A stretch of DNA of 64,000 nt from Bacillus sp. S/N-304-OC-R1 (GCF_019749375.1 NZ_JACWFE010000001.1:682001-746000); one strand, 5' to 3'. Positions 36,037 to 46,880 are shown, numbered from the stretch's first letter. A program made the numbers and translations. Notes: a model not told the origin generated them from the letters alone.

Positions 36037-36075
36037 AAGGTATATAGAATGGATTATGCTCCCTCTATATACCTT
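36037..36075 (-). terminator. Hairpin between oppA and oppB
   Basis: AAGGTATATAGA (36037-36048) pairs perfectly with TCTATATACCTT (36064-36075) around a 15-base loop. The T tract after it is poor, so it is more likely an attenuator or RNA-stabilising hairpin giving excess OppA. Confidence 0.6.
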
Positions 36076-36092
36076 ACGTTTACATGACTTTA

Positions 36093-37739
36093 TTATTCAA
36101 AATATGCCCATTTGTACTGAACATCACCAAGACCAGAGATAACAACATCTTTTAGGTTGTCAGCTTGTACCCAGTTTTCAGTGTAGAAATAAATTGGTAG
36201 TACTGGCATATCTTCCATAAATACTGCTTCTGCATCTTTTAAAATCTGTTGACGCTTTTCAGGATCTGCCTCAGTTGCAGATTTTGCAAGAAGATCTTTA
36301 TATTCTTGACTTTCCCAACCAGTATCGTTGTTTCCGCCTTTAGCATCACGGTACATGTCAAGGAAGTTGATTGGGTCATTATAATCTCCTAACCAGCCCA
36401 TACGTCCAACTTGGAAATCAAGTGAATGCATTTTGTCTAGGAATACTGCCCATTCAGAGTTTTCAAGTGTTACTTCAACACCAAGGTTTTGCTTCCACAT
36501 ATCTTGAATAGCTTGAGCAATTTTTTGGTGTCCTTCAGAAGTATTATAAGAAAGTGTAATAGCTGGTAACTCAGAAACATCTTTGTAACCAAGCTCTTCT
36601 AAACCTTTTTGTAAATATTCTTTTGCTTTTTCAACATCGTTATCTTTGAAATAGCCTTTTTCATTCTCAGGGAACATTGTTGGTGGTACAATCGCCATTG
36701 CTGGAGCTTGTTCACCTTGAGTTACGTTGTCAATGATTTCTTGACGATTAATTGCCATTGCAAATGCTTTACGGATGTTTTTATTGTTGAATGGCGCAAC
36801 AGTTGTGTTGAATTTGTAGTTATAAATACCAGCAATTGGCTTAGTATTTAGACGGCCATCATCTTTAAGAGCTTGCATTGCATCAGTTGGAAGTGCACCA
36901 GTTGGAGCCCCAGCCCAGTCAAGTTCGCCGTTATCAAACATAGATAATTCAGTGTTTGGATCATTGATCATGATCATTTCAATCTTAGTTAATTTTACAG
37001 AATCTTTATCCCAATATTTATCGTTCTTTTCTAAAACGATCTTATCACTGTGTGCCCATGACTTCATTACGAAAGGTCCGTTAGAAGTATAGTTGTCACC
37101 AGCGTCATTTGCCCAGTTAGGGTTAGCTTCAGCAATTTTGCTGTTAACTGGAAGATAAGTGTAGAATGCAGTTAACTCATTGAAGTATGGTGTTGGGTTC
37201 TCTAATGTAACCACAAGTGTTTTGTCATCTTCAACTTTAATTCCAACATCATCCAAAGAGCCTTTGCCTGTGTTTGCAGCTTCAGCACCTTTGATTACAT
37301 ATAATTGATATGCATATTCTGATTGATTGTTAGGATCTAACGCCCATTTCCATGCATATTCAAAGTCCTTTGCAGTTACAGGGTCACCATTTGACCATTG
37401 TGCATCACGTAATTTGAATGTATAAACTTTTTGATCTTCAGAAACTTGAATATCTTCTGCCATTGCATTTTCAGGTTTACCATCTTTACCAATACGAGTT
37501 AAACCTTCAAAAGTGTTACGAAGTACAGTTCCAGAAGTTGAATCTTTCGCTAATCCTGGATTTAATGATGGTGGTTCAGTATTGATATTTACTCTTAATT
37601 CTTGCGGAACATTAGACTTTGTTTCGCCTTTATCTCCGCCTTTGTCGCCACTGTCAGCATTATCTTTTCCGCCGCAAGCAGCAAGGAACATGCTTAGCAC
37701 TAACAGCATACTAAAAAGGATGGATAATCTTTTTTTCAC
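36093..37739 (-). CDS. oppA: Oligopeptide-binding lipoprotein OppA
   Basis: A 548-residue extracellular binding protein anchored by lipid. Signal peptide MKKRLSILFSMLLVLSMFLAAC ends with the lipobox Cys at about residue 22, followed by a Gly/Asp/Lys linker. The SBP family 5 core is visible: LRVNINTEPPSLNPGLAKDS, WSNGDPVTAKDFEYAWKW, VRKAFAMAINR-like KNIRKAFAMAINRQEI and the C-terminal PVLPIYFYTENWV, spread over residues 45-530. It captures peptides for OppBCDF. TGGGGGTAAAAACC-type ribosome site before the ATG. Confidence 0.96.
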   Translation of the reverse strand: MKKRLSILFSMLLVLSMFLAACGGKDNADSGDKGGDKGETKSNVPQELRVNINTEPPSLNPGLAKDSTSGTVLRNTFEGLTRIGKDGKPENAMAEDIQVSEDQKVYTFKLRDAQWSNGDPVTAKDFEYAWKWALDPNNQSEYAYQLYVIKGAEAANTGKGSLDDVGIKVEDDKTLVVTLENPTPYFNELTAFYTYLPVNSKIAEANPNWANDAGDNYTSNGPFVMKSWAHSDKIVLEKNDKYWDKDSVKLTKIEMIMINDPNTELSMFDNGELDWAGAPTGALPTDAMQALKDDGRLNTKPIAGIYNYKFNTTVAPFNNKNIRKAFAMAINRQEIIDNVTQGEQAPAMAIVPPTMFPENEKGYFKDNDVEKAKEYLQKGLEELGYKDVSELPAITLSYNTSEGHQKIAQAIQDMWKQNLGVEVTLENSEWAVFLDKMHSLDFQVGRMGWLGDYNDPINFLDMYRDAKGGNNDTGWESQEYKDLLAKSATEADPEKRQQILKDAEAVFMEDMPVLPIYFYTENWVQADNLKDVVISGLGDVQYKWAYFE

Positions 37740-38343
37740 GGTTTTTACCCCCTATTTTTTTTGCAAACGTTTTCTTTAGATTGGTTACAAAAAAACACAA
37801 GTATACATAACCAGCGGATTACTATTAAAGTCTGTAAATTTAACTTAGTTTAATAAACAGACAAACTAAAAAAGTATAAAGAAAGTTAATTCTCTTAATT
37901 AGTATGATTATCCCTATATTCTGAAAACTTTTCATACAAAAGGAATATATCATCTCTATTTATTAGATAATAACTTACTTTTATAGTATAGTAAAACATC
38001 CAACGAGTTATACTGTAATCACTCTGTAACCTTCGTAACATTTTCGTAAAGAATTCGTTTGATAGATTAATTATAAATTTATAAAAAAATTATTGCAAGT
38101 AGGTTTTATCGGGTTTATAGCAATCTATCATTCCAAATTTACTAAAAATACTTATAAAATATGAGTTTTTAGACCAATAAAAAAATTAAAAAAACGCTAT
38201 TTTCTTCTGGATTTGTATGTATATTTTCACAATTTACAAAAAAGAACTTTCTGAAAATAGTAATTTTTTCTGATTTCCAAGCTACAGACTATTGATTTTT
38301 TTCTTCAAATGTTATATTCTTAAATTTAATATAATAAAAACAA
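37740..38343. other. oppA leader and divergent opp/trpS promoters
   Basis: About 600 bases of very AT-rich DNA between oppA and the trpS T-box. It contains a cre-like site close to oppA and TATAAT at 38330-38335 just before the T-box RNA. I found no ORF or other RNA element with confidence. Confidence 0.5.
37760..37775. promoter_or_regulatory. cre-like site in the oppA leader
   Basis: TTTGCAAACGTTTTCT matches the catabolite-responsive element consensus (WWTGNAARCGNWWWCAWW) with a single mismatch. It lies 20 bases upstream of the oppA start. CcpA binding there could block transcription. Confidence 0.5.
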
Positions 38344-38574
38344 AGGCGATGAGAAAGAGTAGTACATTTACCTCTAGTTTTAGAGAGCCTGTGGCTGGTG
38401 AGAACAGGTAACTATGTAAATCGAATGGACTTTTGAGCTCTCCAATACGACGTTTCCTCACGTTATAGAGGAACTGTGCAAATTCAGGCATAGTACAAAG
38501 AGACTCGACATTGAGTAATTAGGGTGGCAACGCGGACCATTCGTCCCTATTAAATAGGGATGAATGGTCTTTTT
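38344..38574 (+). promoter_or_regulatory. T-box riboswitch for tryptophan, upstream of trpS
   Basis: A leader with stem I features (GATGAGAAAGAGTAGT, then GGCTGGTGAGAACAGG), the T-box sequence AGGGTGGCAACGCGG (38521-38535) and a strong terminator (38536-38549 pairing with 38555-38568, then CTTTTT). A TGG triplet at 38426-38428 followed by A is placed as the specifier, fitting tRNA-Trp. Uncharged tRNA-Trp stabilises the antiterminator and lets trpS be transcribed. Confidence 0.92.
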
Positions 38575-38661
38575 ATGTTCAAAATTATTATAAACAAGAA
38601 ATTCATTAGCTGCTATTCCCCATTCGTACAACTCTTTCGGCCATAAAAGGAGGAAAAATAA

Positions 38662-39651
<990 letters not shown>

Positions 39652-39661
39652 GAGCAACAAA

Positions 39662-39688
39662 AAAATCTATCACTTGGTGATAGATTTT
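39662..39688. terminator. Bidirectional terminator between trpS and yjbA
   Basis: AAAATCTATCAC (39662-39673) pairs with GTGATAGATTTT (39677-39688), with T tracts on both strands. Confidence 0.9.
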
Positions 39689-39694
39689 TTTGTT

Positions 39695-40441
39695 CTAATT
39701 CACTTTTGGACCATGCTCTAGTTCCCAAAGCTTCTCAAAAAATGGCTGCCCTTTAATTATGTTTTCACAAAATTGCTCATGCTTGCTTGTCCATCCATAC
39801 TTACTCTCTTCAAAGAGCTGAAGCCATGCTTCTTCAAAATCCATTTGCTGTATGTTTGAATAGTTTTCCGGACTCCATTCTGTATACCAATAACGGACTT
39901 CTGCTACATTCTTAGAAGAATATAATTGGTCAAGGGCCATAAACATTAATTGTTTTATTTGTCTTTCCTTTCTTGTCAGCCCTGCCATCAGTTCTGGTGG
40001 TGGCGAAAGAATATGGAAATTCTTTAATGCACGCTGGTCATTGAAAGTATAAGCTACTGCTTCCTGATTTGACAGCATTTCATAGGCAAGCTGTTCTTGT
40101 CTTGGAATAAGTCTGCTTTTTCTTATCGGAATATTATAGCCGATCGTATCAACAGCTAATATTCCCTCTCCATCAGATACTACAAAACAATAGTCTAACT
40201 GAATTCTTTCATGGTTTTTTCTTAAATAAGCCTTTTGATAAATATCATCTAACAGTTGTTGTGGCAGCTCTGACAAATCATTTTCAATGTAATTAAATAA
40301 GACGGGATCAATTTTGAGCAATGGCACTTGGTCCAACAGTTCTACTCCATCATCCTTACGCCATTCATGAAAGTGGCAAACATTATATCCATTTTCTTCT
40401 CCTTCAAACCAATTCACCCAAACATCATGAAGATATAACAT
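39695..40441 (-). CDS. yjbA: DUF3603 / UPF0736 protein, YjbA
   Basis: A 248-residue soluble protein of unknown function with conserved-looking blocks [28 protein letters not shown] at the N-terminus (residues 1-28) and [12 protein letters not shown] near 180. Position next to trpS and length match YjbA of B. subtilis. No membrane segment or catalytic motif recognised. It is convergent with trpS and upstream of appC on the same strand, separated by about 150 bases. Confidence 0.82.
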   Translation of the reverse strand: MLYLHDVWVNWFEGEENGYNVCHFHEWRKDDGVELLDQVPLLKIDPVLFNYIENDLSELPQQLLDDIYQKAYLRKNHERIQLDYCFVVSDGEGILAVDTIGYNIPIRKSRLIPRQEQLAYEMLSNQEAVAYTFNDQRALKNFHILSPPPELMAGLTRKERQIKQLMFMALDQLYSSKNVAEVRYWYTEWSPENYSNIQQMDFEEAWLQLFEESKYGWTSKHEQFCENIIKGQPFFEKLWELEHGPKVN

Positions 40442-40547
40442 CTCTTACCCCCCGCTTCTACAAGCTATTTGTCACTCAGTATTGGCAGAGCGGAGTAAAA
40501 TTATTCCTAAATTAGCAATGCGTGCAGGAAATAAATCAAAAATAAAA

Positions 40548-40586
40548 AGCCTCTGCTATTTCATTTATAGACAGAGACCTTTATGC
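40548..40586 (-). terminator. Terminator of the app operon
   Basis: AGCCTCTG (40548-40555) pairs imperfectly with CAGAGACCT (40572-40580), followed by TTTTTATTTTTG on the minus strand. Confidence 0.75.
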
Positions 40587-40589
40587 TTT

Positions 40590-41504
40590 TTAATCTATTG
40601 TTTTTGGATCTAATGCATCCCGGAGTCCATCACCGATAAAGTTAAAGCTTAGGACTGTTAACAATATGAGCAATCCCGGGAAAAATGGATACCATGGAGC
40701 CGTTAACATTACTGTGTAATTCTGTGCATCCTGAAGCATATTACCCCAGCTTGGAGTTGGAGGTTGAATACCAAGTCCCAAATAACTTAGTGCCGCCTCC
40801 GTCAGAATTACTTGACCTACAAGTAATGTTGCAGATACAATAATTGGTCCCATTGCATTAGGCAAAATATGGCTAAAAATAATCTTATGGGATTTTGTAC
40901 CAATTGTTTTGGAAGCAAGTACAAACTCCCTTGTTCTTAAAGACAAGAACTCTCCCCTTACAAGACGTGCAGTACTTGTCCAGCTGATAACAGCAAAAAT
41001 TAAGATTAAATTACCCGTACTTGGTTTAAAAATTGAAACAACTGTAATTAGTAAAAAGATACTTGGAATAGAGATGACGATGTCAACAAATCTCATTAAC
41101 ATGGCATCAATGATTCCACCAAAATATCCTGCTAGTGCACCAACAGTTACGCCAATGACTAGAGCACCTGCTACCGAACCAAATCCTACAAGCAAAGAAA
41201 TCCGGCCGCCATATAATAAACGAGTAAAAATATCTCTTCCATATCGATCTGTTCCAAGTAAGTATTCCTCACTAGGCGGCTTAAGCTTGTCCAAGAGATT
41301 GATATCCTCAAATTTATACGGTGCAATAAGCGGTGCCAGTACTGAAGATGCAATGATTAGGAACAAAATAATTGCCCCTACTAATGCAAGTTTGTTTCTC
41401 GAAAATTTTCTAATGAATATTTTCGTTAATGTTTCAGGTTTACTCTTTAAATTGGGGTTTAACTGTAAATCCTCTTGAGTAATTTCTAAATTTGTTTGTG
41501 ACAA
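40590..41504 (-). CDS. appC: Oligopeptide ABC transporter permease AppC
   Basis: A 304-residue permease with [19 protein letters not shown] near the N-terminus, about six hydrophobic segments and the EAA loop [23 protein letters not shown]. It ends [17 protein letters not shown] start with AAGGAGGGG upstream. It is the last gene of a second peptide importer; order appD-appF-appA-appB-appC matches B. subtilis. Confidence 0.94.
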   Translation of the reverse strand: MSQTNLEITQEDLQLNPNLKSKPETLTKIFIRKFSRNKLALVGAIILFLIIASSVLAPLIAPYKFEDINLLDKLKPPSEEYLLGTDRYGRDIFTRLLYGGRISLLVGFGSVAGALVIGVTVGALAGYFGGIIDAMLMRFVDIVISIPSIFLLITVVSIFKPSTGNLILIFAVISWTSTARLVRGEFLSLRTREFVLASKTIGTKSHKIIFSHILPNAMGPIIVSATLLVGQVILTEAALSYLGLGIQPPTPSWGNMLQDAQNYTVMLTAPWYPFFPGLLILLTVLSFNFIGDGLRDALDPKTID

Positions 41505-41516
41505 GTAAACCCCTCC

Positions 41517-42467
41517 TTAATACTCAATACGCGGATCAAAAATCGCGTACAAAATATCTGCTAGTAAATTTCCTATTACAACAAAAACTGCCGAAATCAC
41601 AGTAAGCGCCATTATTACTGGGTAGTCACGCTGAAATGCGGAATCAATGAATAATTGCCCAAGACCCGGCCATGCAAATACCTTCTCGGTAATAGCAGCT
41701 CCGCCAATGAAGGAAGGTAGCATTAATCCAAATAGAGTGACTATTGGAATCATGCCATTTCTGACACCATGCTTAATAACAACTTTTTTCTCTTTAAAAC
41801 CCTTTGACATTGCAGTGCGAATATAATCCTGCTTTAATACATCCAACATAGAGGATCTAGTATAACGTGTCAGTGCAGCTAAGTCTGCAGTGGCAAGAAC
41901 TAAACCCGGAAGAATCAAGTGATGTATGCGGTCCCAAATACTGAATGGTGCATTCAATGTAGCAACTCCACCTGTTGGGAACCAGCCAAGGTTAACTGAA
42001 AAAAACATGATTAGGATTAACCCAAACCAGAAGTTTGGAGTGGCTACTCCAAGAAATGAACCAATTGTAAAGGTATAATCAAGAGGTGAATAGGGTCGCA
42101 TCGCAGAATAAATTCCAATTGGAATTGCAATCATTACTGCAATAATAAATGATACAACCATAAGTAGTAAGGTATTTGGAAGCCTATTAATTATAAGCTC
42201 ACTTACAGGGGTTCCACGCTTAATTAGTGATTCCCCAAAATCCCCTTTAGCCATATTTCCAAGCCATTTGAAATATTGAACTGGAATTGGATCGTTCAAT
42301 CCATATTTTTCTTCAAATTTCACCTTATCAGACGGCTTCATTTTCGGATCCATAAGCATAGCTACTGGACCACCTGGTGCTGCCTTAATGATGGCAAAGG
42401 ATAATATGGTAATTCCAAGTAGTAAGGGAATAGCCATTAATGTTCGTCTAAAAATGTATGAAACCAT
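41517..42467 (-). CDS. appB: Oligopeptide ABC transporter permease AppB
   Basis: A 316-residue permease beginning MVSYIFRRTLMAIPLLLGI, with FAIIKAAPGGPV and the EAA loop TAMSKGFKEKKVVIKHGVRNGMIP. It ends ADILYAIFDPRIEY, as in AppB/DppB. AAGGGAGAATAGACG precedes the ATG. It is 12 bases from appC. A hairpin lies upstream after appA. Confidence 0.94.
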   Translation of the reverse strand: MVSYIFRRTLMAIPLLLGITILSFAIIKAAPGGPVAMLMDPKMKPSDKVKFEEKYGLNDPIPVQYFKWLGNMAKGDFGESLIKRGTPVSELIINRLPNTLLLMVVSFIIAVMIAIPIGIYSAMRPYSPLDYTFTIGSFLGVATPNFWFGLILIMFFSVNLGWFPTGGVATLNAPFSIWDRIHHLILPGLVLATADLAALTRYTRSSMLDVLKQDYIRTAMSKGFKEKKVVIKHGVRNGMIPIVTLFGLMLPSFIGGAAITEKVFAWPGLGQLFIDSAFQRDYPVIMALTVISAVFVVIGNLLADILYAIFDPRIEY

Positions 42468-42542
42468 CGTCTATTCTCCCTTTCTTAAATTTTCAGTTTA
42501 TACAAAATACATGGCTAATATTAACCTGTAGAATTTTCAGTA

Positions 42543-42589
42543 TTAAAAAAAAGTAAGGGAAAAGGGTACCTAATCCCCTACTTTTTTAA
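42543..42589 (-). terminator. Hairpin between appA and appB
   Basis: AAAAAAGTA and GGG on one side pair with CCCC and TACTTTTTT on the other, with loop sequence GGTACC. T tract on the minus strand follows. It is probably a partial terminator favouring appA over appBC. Confidence 0.7.
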
Positions 42590-42609
42590 TAGTATTGATT
42601 TTATTGATA

Positions 42610-44283
42610 CTATTCTTGTTTCAACCACCATTTGTGGATGTTATATAATTGAGTCTTTGGATGGAATTCATAGCCTTCTAGGTTCTTAGGCATTGCACGG
42701 AATTCCTTAGGATAGTATAAGAATGTATAAGCTTGATCCTCGGCAAGACCTGCTTGAATTTTCCCGATCATTTCTTTACGCTTATCTTTGTCTAGCTCTT
42801 GAAGCTGTTCATCCATTAACTTATCTAGCTCTGGGTTTGAGTAGCCAGTAAAGTTAAGTCCTTGTTCAATTTCCTTAGTATGGAAGATACCACTTGGATC
42901 CGGATCGATACCTAAGCTCCATCCAAGTACAATTGCTTCAAAGTTCCAAACACCTGGATCAATATCAGCAATTAATGAACTAAATTCAACAATTTGTGGC
43001 TTAATTTCAATACCAACTTCTTTAAGCTGCTGTTGAAGAATAACAACGATATCTTCACGAACTTTGTTTCCTTGGTTCGTTTTAACCTCTACAGAGAATC
43101 TCTTGCCGTCTTTCTCAAGAATGCCGTCAGCACCTGGCTTCCAGCCAGCTTCTTCTAACATTTTCTTTGCTTTTTCAGGATCATATTCAAACTTAGGAAC
43201 ATCTGGATTATATGCCCAGCTTAATGGACTTTCCGGTACGTGCGCAACTTCACCAAGTCCAGCCATTACGTTATCAACGATTGCAACACGGTCAATCGCA
43301 TGAGTAATTGCTTGACGAACCTTTTTATCCTTGAACTTATCGTCACGCTGATTGAAAGCAAGATAAGTATATGATAATGCTAAACCAGACTCTAAACGTA
43401 ATCCAGCAGCATCTGCAAAGCTTTCAACTGTTGGTACGTCTGGTTGTGGAACACCTGCATAATAATCAATGTCTCCTGCTTGAAGCTGAGCAAGAATTGC
43501 GTTAGCATCTGGAACAAGTTTGTAAGTAACAGAATCTAAGTATGGTCGGCCACCCCAATAATCTTCATTGGCAACAACCTTTACATACTCCCCATCTTTC
43601 CATTCTTCGAATTTAAATGGACCTGAACCAATTGGAGTTTTAGTGTTAAATGGATTCTCACCCAATTCTGCGACTGGAACATCTTTTAAAATATGTTCTG
43701 GAAGAATACCAAATCCAAGGCTTACTACTGGGAATTGTGCATCAACTTGCTTTAATGTAAATTTAACTGTGTATTGATCGATTTTTTCAATCTTTTCAAT
43801 ATTTTCAAAATACGATTTACGAACTCCATCATAATCCGGATGAAGTGGAATGCTGTATGTAAATACAACATCATCTGCATCTAATGGCTCACCATCATGG
43901 AATTTCGCATTTTCAACAATTTTAATAGTAAATTCTTTTCCATCTTCTGAAGCTTCATATGTTTCTGCTAACCCATTTTCTTTAACTGTATTAAGTTCAA
44001 TATCAGAACCCATTAATGAATCAAATAGCATATCTTCAATATCAGAACTTGAAGCATCGTTAGAATATAGTGGGTTAAACATTGTAGGTGACCCTGTTGA
44101 ACCAACAACTAGGTCCCCTCCTTGAGTTGGGCCTTCATCCTTTGGTTTCTCTTCAGTAGCTGGAGTTTCTTCTTTTGGCTTTTCTGTTTCTGTCTGCGTT
44201 GTTTGCGATCCGCCTGAACATGCAGCTAGAAACATAGATAATACTAGCATGAAGCTTACTAGTAACCATGCTGGCTTTTTCAT
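42610..44283 (-). CDS. appA: Oligopeptide-binding lipoprotein AppA
   Basis: A 557-residue SBP family 5 lipoprotein. Signal MKKPAWLLVSFMLVLSMFLAAC with lipobox Cys near residue 22, then a Thr/Glu/Lys/Pro linker. The core includes GSTGSPTMFNPLYSNDASS, FHDGEPLDADDVVFTY and KVRQAITHAIDRVAIV. AAGGGGGAAATTGA precedes the ATG. It sits between the ATPase genes and the permease genes. App-type binding proteins tend to accept longer peptides than Opp, but specificity cannot be read here. Confidence 0.95.
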   Translation of the reverse strand: MKKPAWLLVSFMLVLSMFLAACSGGSQTTQTETEKPKEETPATEEKPKDEGPTQGGDLVVGSTGSPTMFNPLYSNDASSSDIEDMLFDSLMGSDIELNTVKENGLAETYEASEDGKEFTIKIVENAKFHDGEPLDADDVVFTYSIPLHPDYDGVRKSYFENIEKIEKIDQYTVKFTLKQVDAQFPVVSLGFGILPEHILKDVPVAELGENPFNTKTPIGSGPFKFEEWKDGEYVKVVANEDYWGGRPYLDSVTYKLVPDANAILAQLQAGDIDYYAGVPQPDVPTVESFADAAGLRLESGLALSYTYLAFNQRDDKFKDKKVRQAITHAIDRVAIVDNVMAGLGEVAHVPESPLSWAYNPDVPKFEYDPEKAKKMLEEAGWKPGADGILEKDGKRFSVEVKTNQGNKVREDIVVILQQQLKEVGIEIKPQIVEFSSLIADIDPGVWNFEAIVLGWSLGIDPDPSGIFHTKEIEQGLNFTGYSNPELDKLMDEQLQELDKDKRKEMIGKIQAGLAEDQAYTFLYYPKEFRAMPKNLEGYEFHPKTQLYNIHKWWLKQE

Positions 44284-44424
44284 TCAATTTCCCCCTTAGT
44301 TTTATTTTGTAAATCCAATTCTTTTTAATCAGAGAACGTTATCGGATGTACCGCCCCCCTTCAAAGCTTTTTATACTAAATGCTCTGTCCCATAAAAGTG
44401 GGTATTCGCAGCATCTAATAACAA

Positions 44425-45447
44425 TTAATATAAATGGCATGCAACAAAATGATCTTGTTTGATTTCTTTATATTCCGGCACCATTTGACTGCATATTTCT
44501 GTTGCAGCTGGGCATCGGGTATGGAACACACAGCCTTGAGGAGGATTTGCCGGGCTAGGCAAGTCACCTTTTAAGATAATTCTTTCTCTTGCCTGTACAC
44601 CTTTTTTCTTCGGAACAGGTACAGCTGATAGGAGTGCTTGAGTGTATGGATGTAAAGGATCATCATATAGATCATTCTTGCCAGCGAACTCCATCATTTT
44701 TCCTAAGTACATAACACCTACTCTGTCGCTTATATGGCGGACAACGCTTAAATCATGGGAGATAAACACATAGGTAAGTCCTAAATCTTCTTGAAGGTCT
44801 TCCATTAGATTGATAATCTGTGCCTGGATGGAAACATCCAGAGCTGATACTGGTTCATCAGCAATAATTAAATCCGGATTTAGTGCCAACGCACGAGCAA
44901 TCCCAATCCTTTGTCTTTGACCTCCTGAAAATTCATGCGGATACCGATTAATAAACAACGGGTTTAATCCTACTTTTTCTAAAAGATCTTGAATTTTTTC
45001 TTCTCGTTCCCTCGAACTATATAAATTATGTGTAATCATCGGTTCACTAAGGATTGACTTTAAGGTTTTCCGTGGATTAAGGGATGCATATGGATCTTGG
45101 AAAACCATCTGGATATCTTTCCGAATTGTTCTTCGAAGCTCCCCTTCAGACATTTCTGAAATATTCCGGCCTTTAAAAATAATATCTCCGCTAGTTGGTT
45201 CATAAAGCCTAATAAGCGTACGTCCTGCAGTTGATTTTCCACAGCCTGATTCACCAACTATTCCGATCGTCTCGCCTCTTTTGACATTAAAGGTTAGCCC
45301 ATCCACCGCTTTAATTGAACCAACTGTTTTCTGTAAGAAACCTGCTTTAATAGAAAAGTGTTTCTTTAAATCTATTACATTTAAAATATAGTCCGATTCT
45401 TTATCAATGGATTTCTTCTTTAATCCCACAGTTGTTGTAGAGCTCAT
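44425..45447 (-). CDS. appF: Oligopeptide ABC transporter ATPase AppF
   Basis: A 340-residue ATPase. Walker A GESGCGKSTAGRTL, signature FSGGQRQRIGIARALA, Walker B LIIADEPVSALD. The C-terminal domain has cysteines in GCVFHTRCPAATEIC and VACHLY. Its ATG overlaps the appD stop by four bases (ATGA), so both ATPases are translated together. AAGGAGGCAACAAA precedes the start. Confidence 0.94.
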   Translation of the reverse strand: MSSTTTVGLKKKSIDKESDYILNVIDLKKHFSIKAGFLQKTVGSIKAVDGLTFNVKRGETIGIVGESGCGKSTAGRTLIRLYEPTSGDIIFKGRNISEMSEGELRRTIRKDIQMVFQDPYASLNPRKTLKSILSEPMITHNLYSSREREEKIQDLLEKVGLNPLFINRYPHEFSGGQRQRIGIARALALNPDLIIADEPVSALDVSIQAQIINLMEDLQEDLGLTYVFISHDLSVVRHISDRVGVMYLGKMMEFAGKNDLYDDPLHPYTQALLSAVPVPKKKGVQARERIILKGDLPSPANPPQGCVFHTRCPAATEICSQMVPEYKEIKQDHFVACHLY

Positions 45448-46427
45448 TTTGTTGCCTCCTTCTCTCCATGTAAAAAGCAGCGAACCGATCTTGTGCCTTT
45501 AAGTGAAACAAGTTGAGGTGCTTCATTATGGCATCGATCAAACGCATGCGGACATCGAGGTGCAAAGCGACACCCTGCAGGAAAGTGCTCTGGAGGCGGA
45601 ACAGTTCCTTCGATTGAATAAAGCCGATCCAATTCTCCTTCTAGCGATGGTATTGAACCCATTAGGCCAATTGTATACGGGTGAAGTGGTTCATCGAATA
45701 AATCATCGACACGAGCTTCTTCAACTACTTGGCCGCAATACATAACAACTACACGATCTGCTATTTCTGATACGACTCCTAAATCATGAGTAATGATTAG
45801 AATAGATGTATCAGATTTCTCACTCAAGTCTTTCATTAAGTCTAGTATTTGTGCCTGAATTGTTACATCCAAGGCAGTAGTCGGTTCGTCTGCAATAAGA
45901 AGCTTTGGATTACAGCTCATGGCGATTGCAATCATAACACGCTGCCTCATACCGCCTGAAAGCCGGTGAGGATATTCATCTATAAGAGCTTTAGCACGGG
46001 AAAAACCTACTAATTCAAGCATCTCGATTGCTCGATTTCTTGCAACGTTCTTTGACATTTTTTGATGGTACATTAATACTTCAATAATCTGTTCACCGAT
46101 GGTTAGGACTGGATTTAAGGATGTCATCGGTTCCTGAAAAATCATTGAAATATCATTACCGCGAATTTTACACATATCATTTTCCGATAGTTTGACTAAA
46201 TCCTTGCCATCAAAAAGAATTTCGCCGTCTACAATCTCTCCGGGAGGGCTAGGTATTAGGCGCATAATGGAAAGGGATGTAATACTTTTTCCAGATCCAG
46301 ATTCTCCAACTAATGCCACTGTCTCCCCTTTATGTATTTTTAAATCAACACCATCAACGGCAGGAATATTTACTTTCTTTTTCTTAAAGTATGTTTTTAA
46401 GTTTTTTAGTTCCAATAATGCTGTCAT
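45444..46427 (-). CDS. appD: Oligopeptide ABC transporter ATPase AppD
   Basis: A 327-residue ATPase. Walker A GESGSGKSITSLS, signature LSGGMRQRVMIAIAMS, Walker B LLIADEPTTALD. The C-terminal domain GCRFAPRCPHAFDRC followed by SVRCFLHG carries four cysteines in the OppD/DppD pattern. The ATG at 46427 follows GGAGGGTAAT; an in-frame extension upstream has no ribosome site. It is the first gene of the app operon. Confidence 0.94.
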   Translation of the reverse strand: MTALLELKNLKTYFKKKKVNIPAVDGVDLKIHKGETVALVGESGSGKSITSLSIMRLIPSPPGEIVDGEILFDGKDLVKLSENDMCKIRGNDISMIFQEPMTSLNPVLTIGEQIIEVLMYHQKMSKNVARNRAIEMLELVGFSRAKALIDEYPHRLSGGMRQRVMIAIAMSCNPKLLIADEPTTALDVTIQAQILDLMKDLSEKSDTSILIITHDLGVVSEIADRVVVMYCGQVVEEARVDDLFDEPLHPYTIGLMGSIPSLEGELDRLYSIEGTVPPPEHFPAGCRFAPRCPHAFDRCHNEAPQLVSLKGTRSVRCFLHGEKEATK

Positions 46428-46846
46428 ATTACCCTCCGTCCATATTTCATTAGTAATGGCTATTTCCAAAGCGTTGCTTGTATACCACTTTTTCAAATAA
46501 ATTGGACTCATTATTAATAAAAATTTTAATTAGCATAATTTTCGTAATTTTTAGGTCATAAGTATTCTATTAAAAGTTTTAAAAATTAAACTAGAAATGA
46601 CATTTATACTTGCAACCAGCTTTAGAAAAGAGCCTACAAAAAATTCCAAATTAATATACAAGAATATCATTTTACATTTTTTATAAATATTTTCTAATTT
46701 GGAATTTATTGAGTATTTAATTGTATATTATTACAGAAAGATTACGAATTCAAGAATTTTTTTAAAAATTCTATTTTTTTAAAAGATTTATGTCAAAATT
46801 ACAACAGTCATCATCCAAAATTTTATTGTACATCTGCAAAAAAAAA
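46428..46846. other. app operon upstream region
   Basis: About 420 bases, extremely AT-rich. It contains a perfect 13-base inverted repeat (AAATTCCAAATTA at 46641-46653 with TAATTTGGAATTT at 46695-46707) that may be an operator pair. No ORF recognised. The right end is the yjaZ terminator. Confidence 0.5.
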
Positions 46847-46880
46847 TAAAAGGCTGGATCTATTTGGATCCAGCCTTTTA
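46847..46880 (-). terminator. Terminator of yjaZ
   Basis: A perfect 14-base stem: 46847-46860 with 46867-46880, six-base loop, and a T tract on the minus strand. The yjaZ stop codon (46878-46880) is in the stem. Confidence 0.93.

Noticed and set aside
42485..42545. Two CodY-like half boxes (AATTTTCAG) between appA and appB
   Set aside because: Only 10-11 of 15 positions match and they lie inside the operon next to a hairpin; expected by chance in AT-rich DNA.
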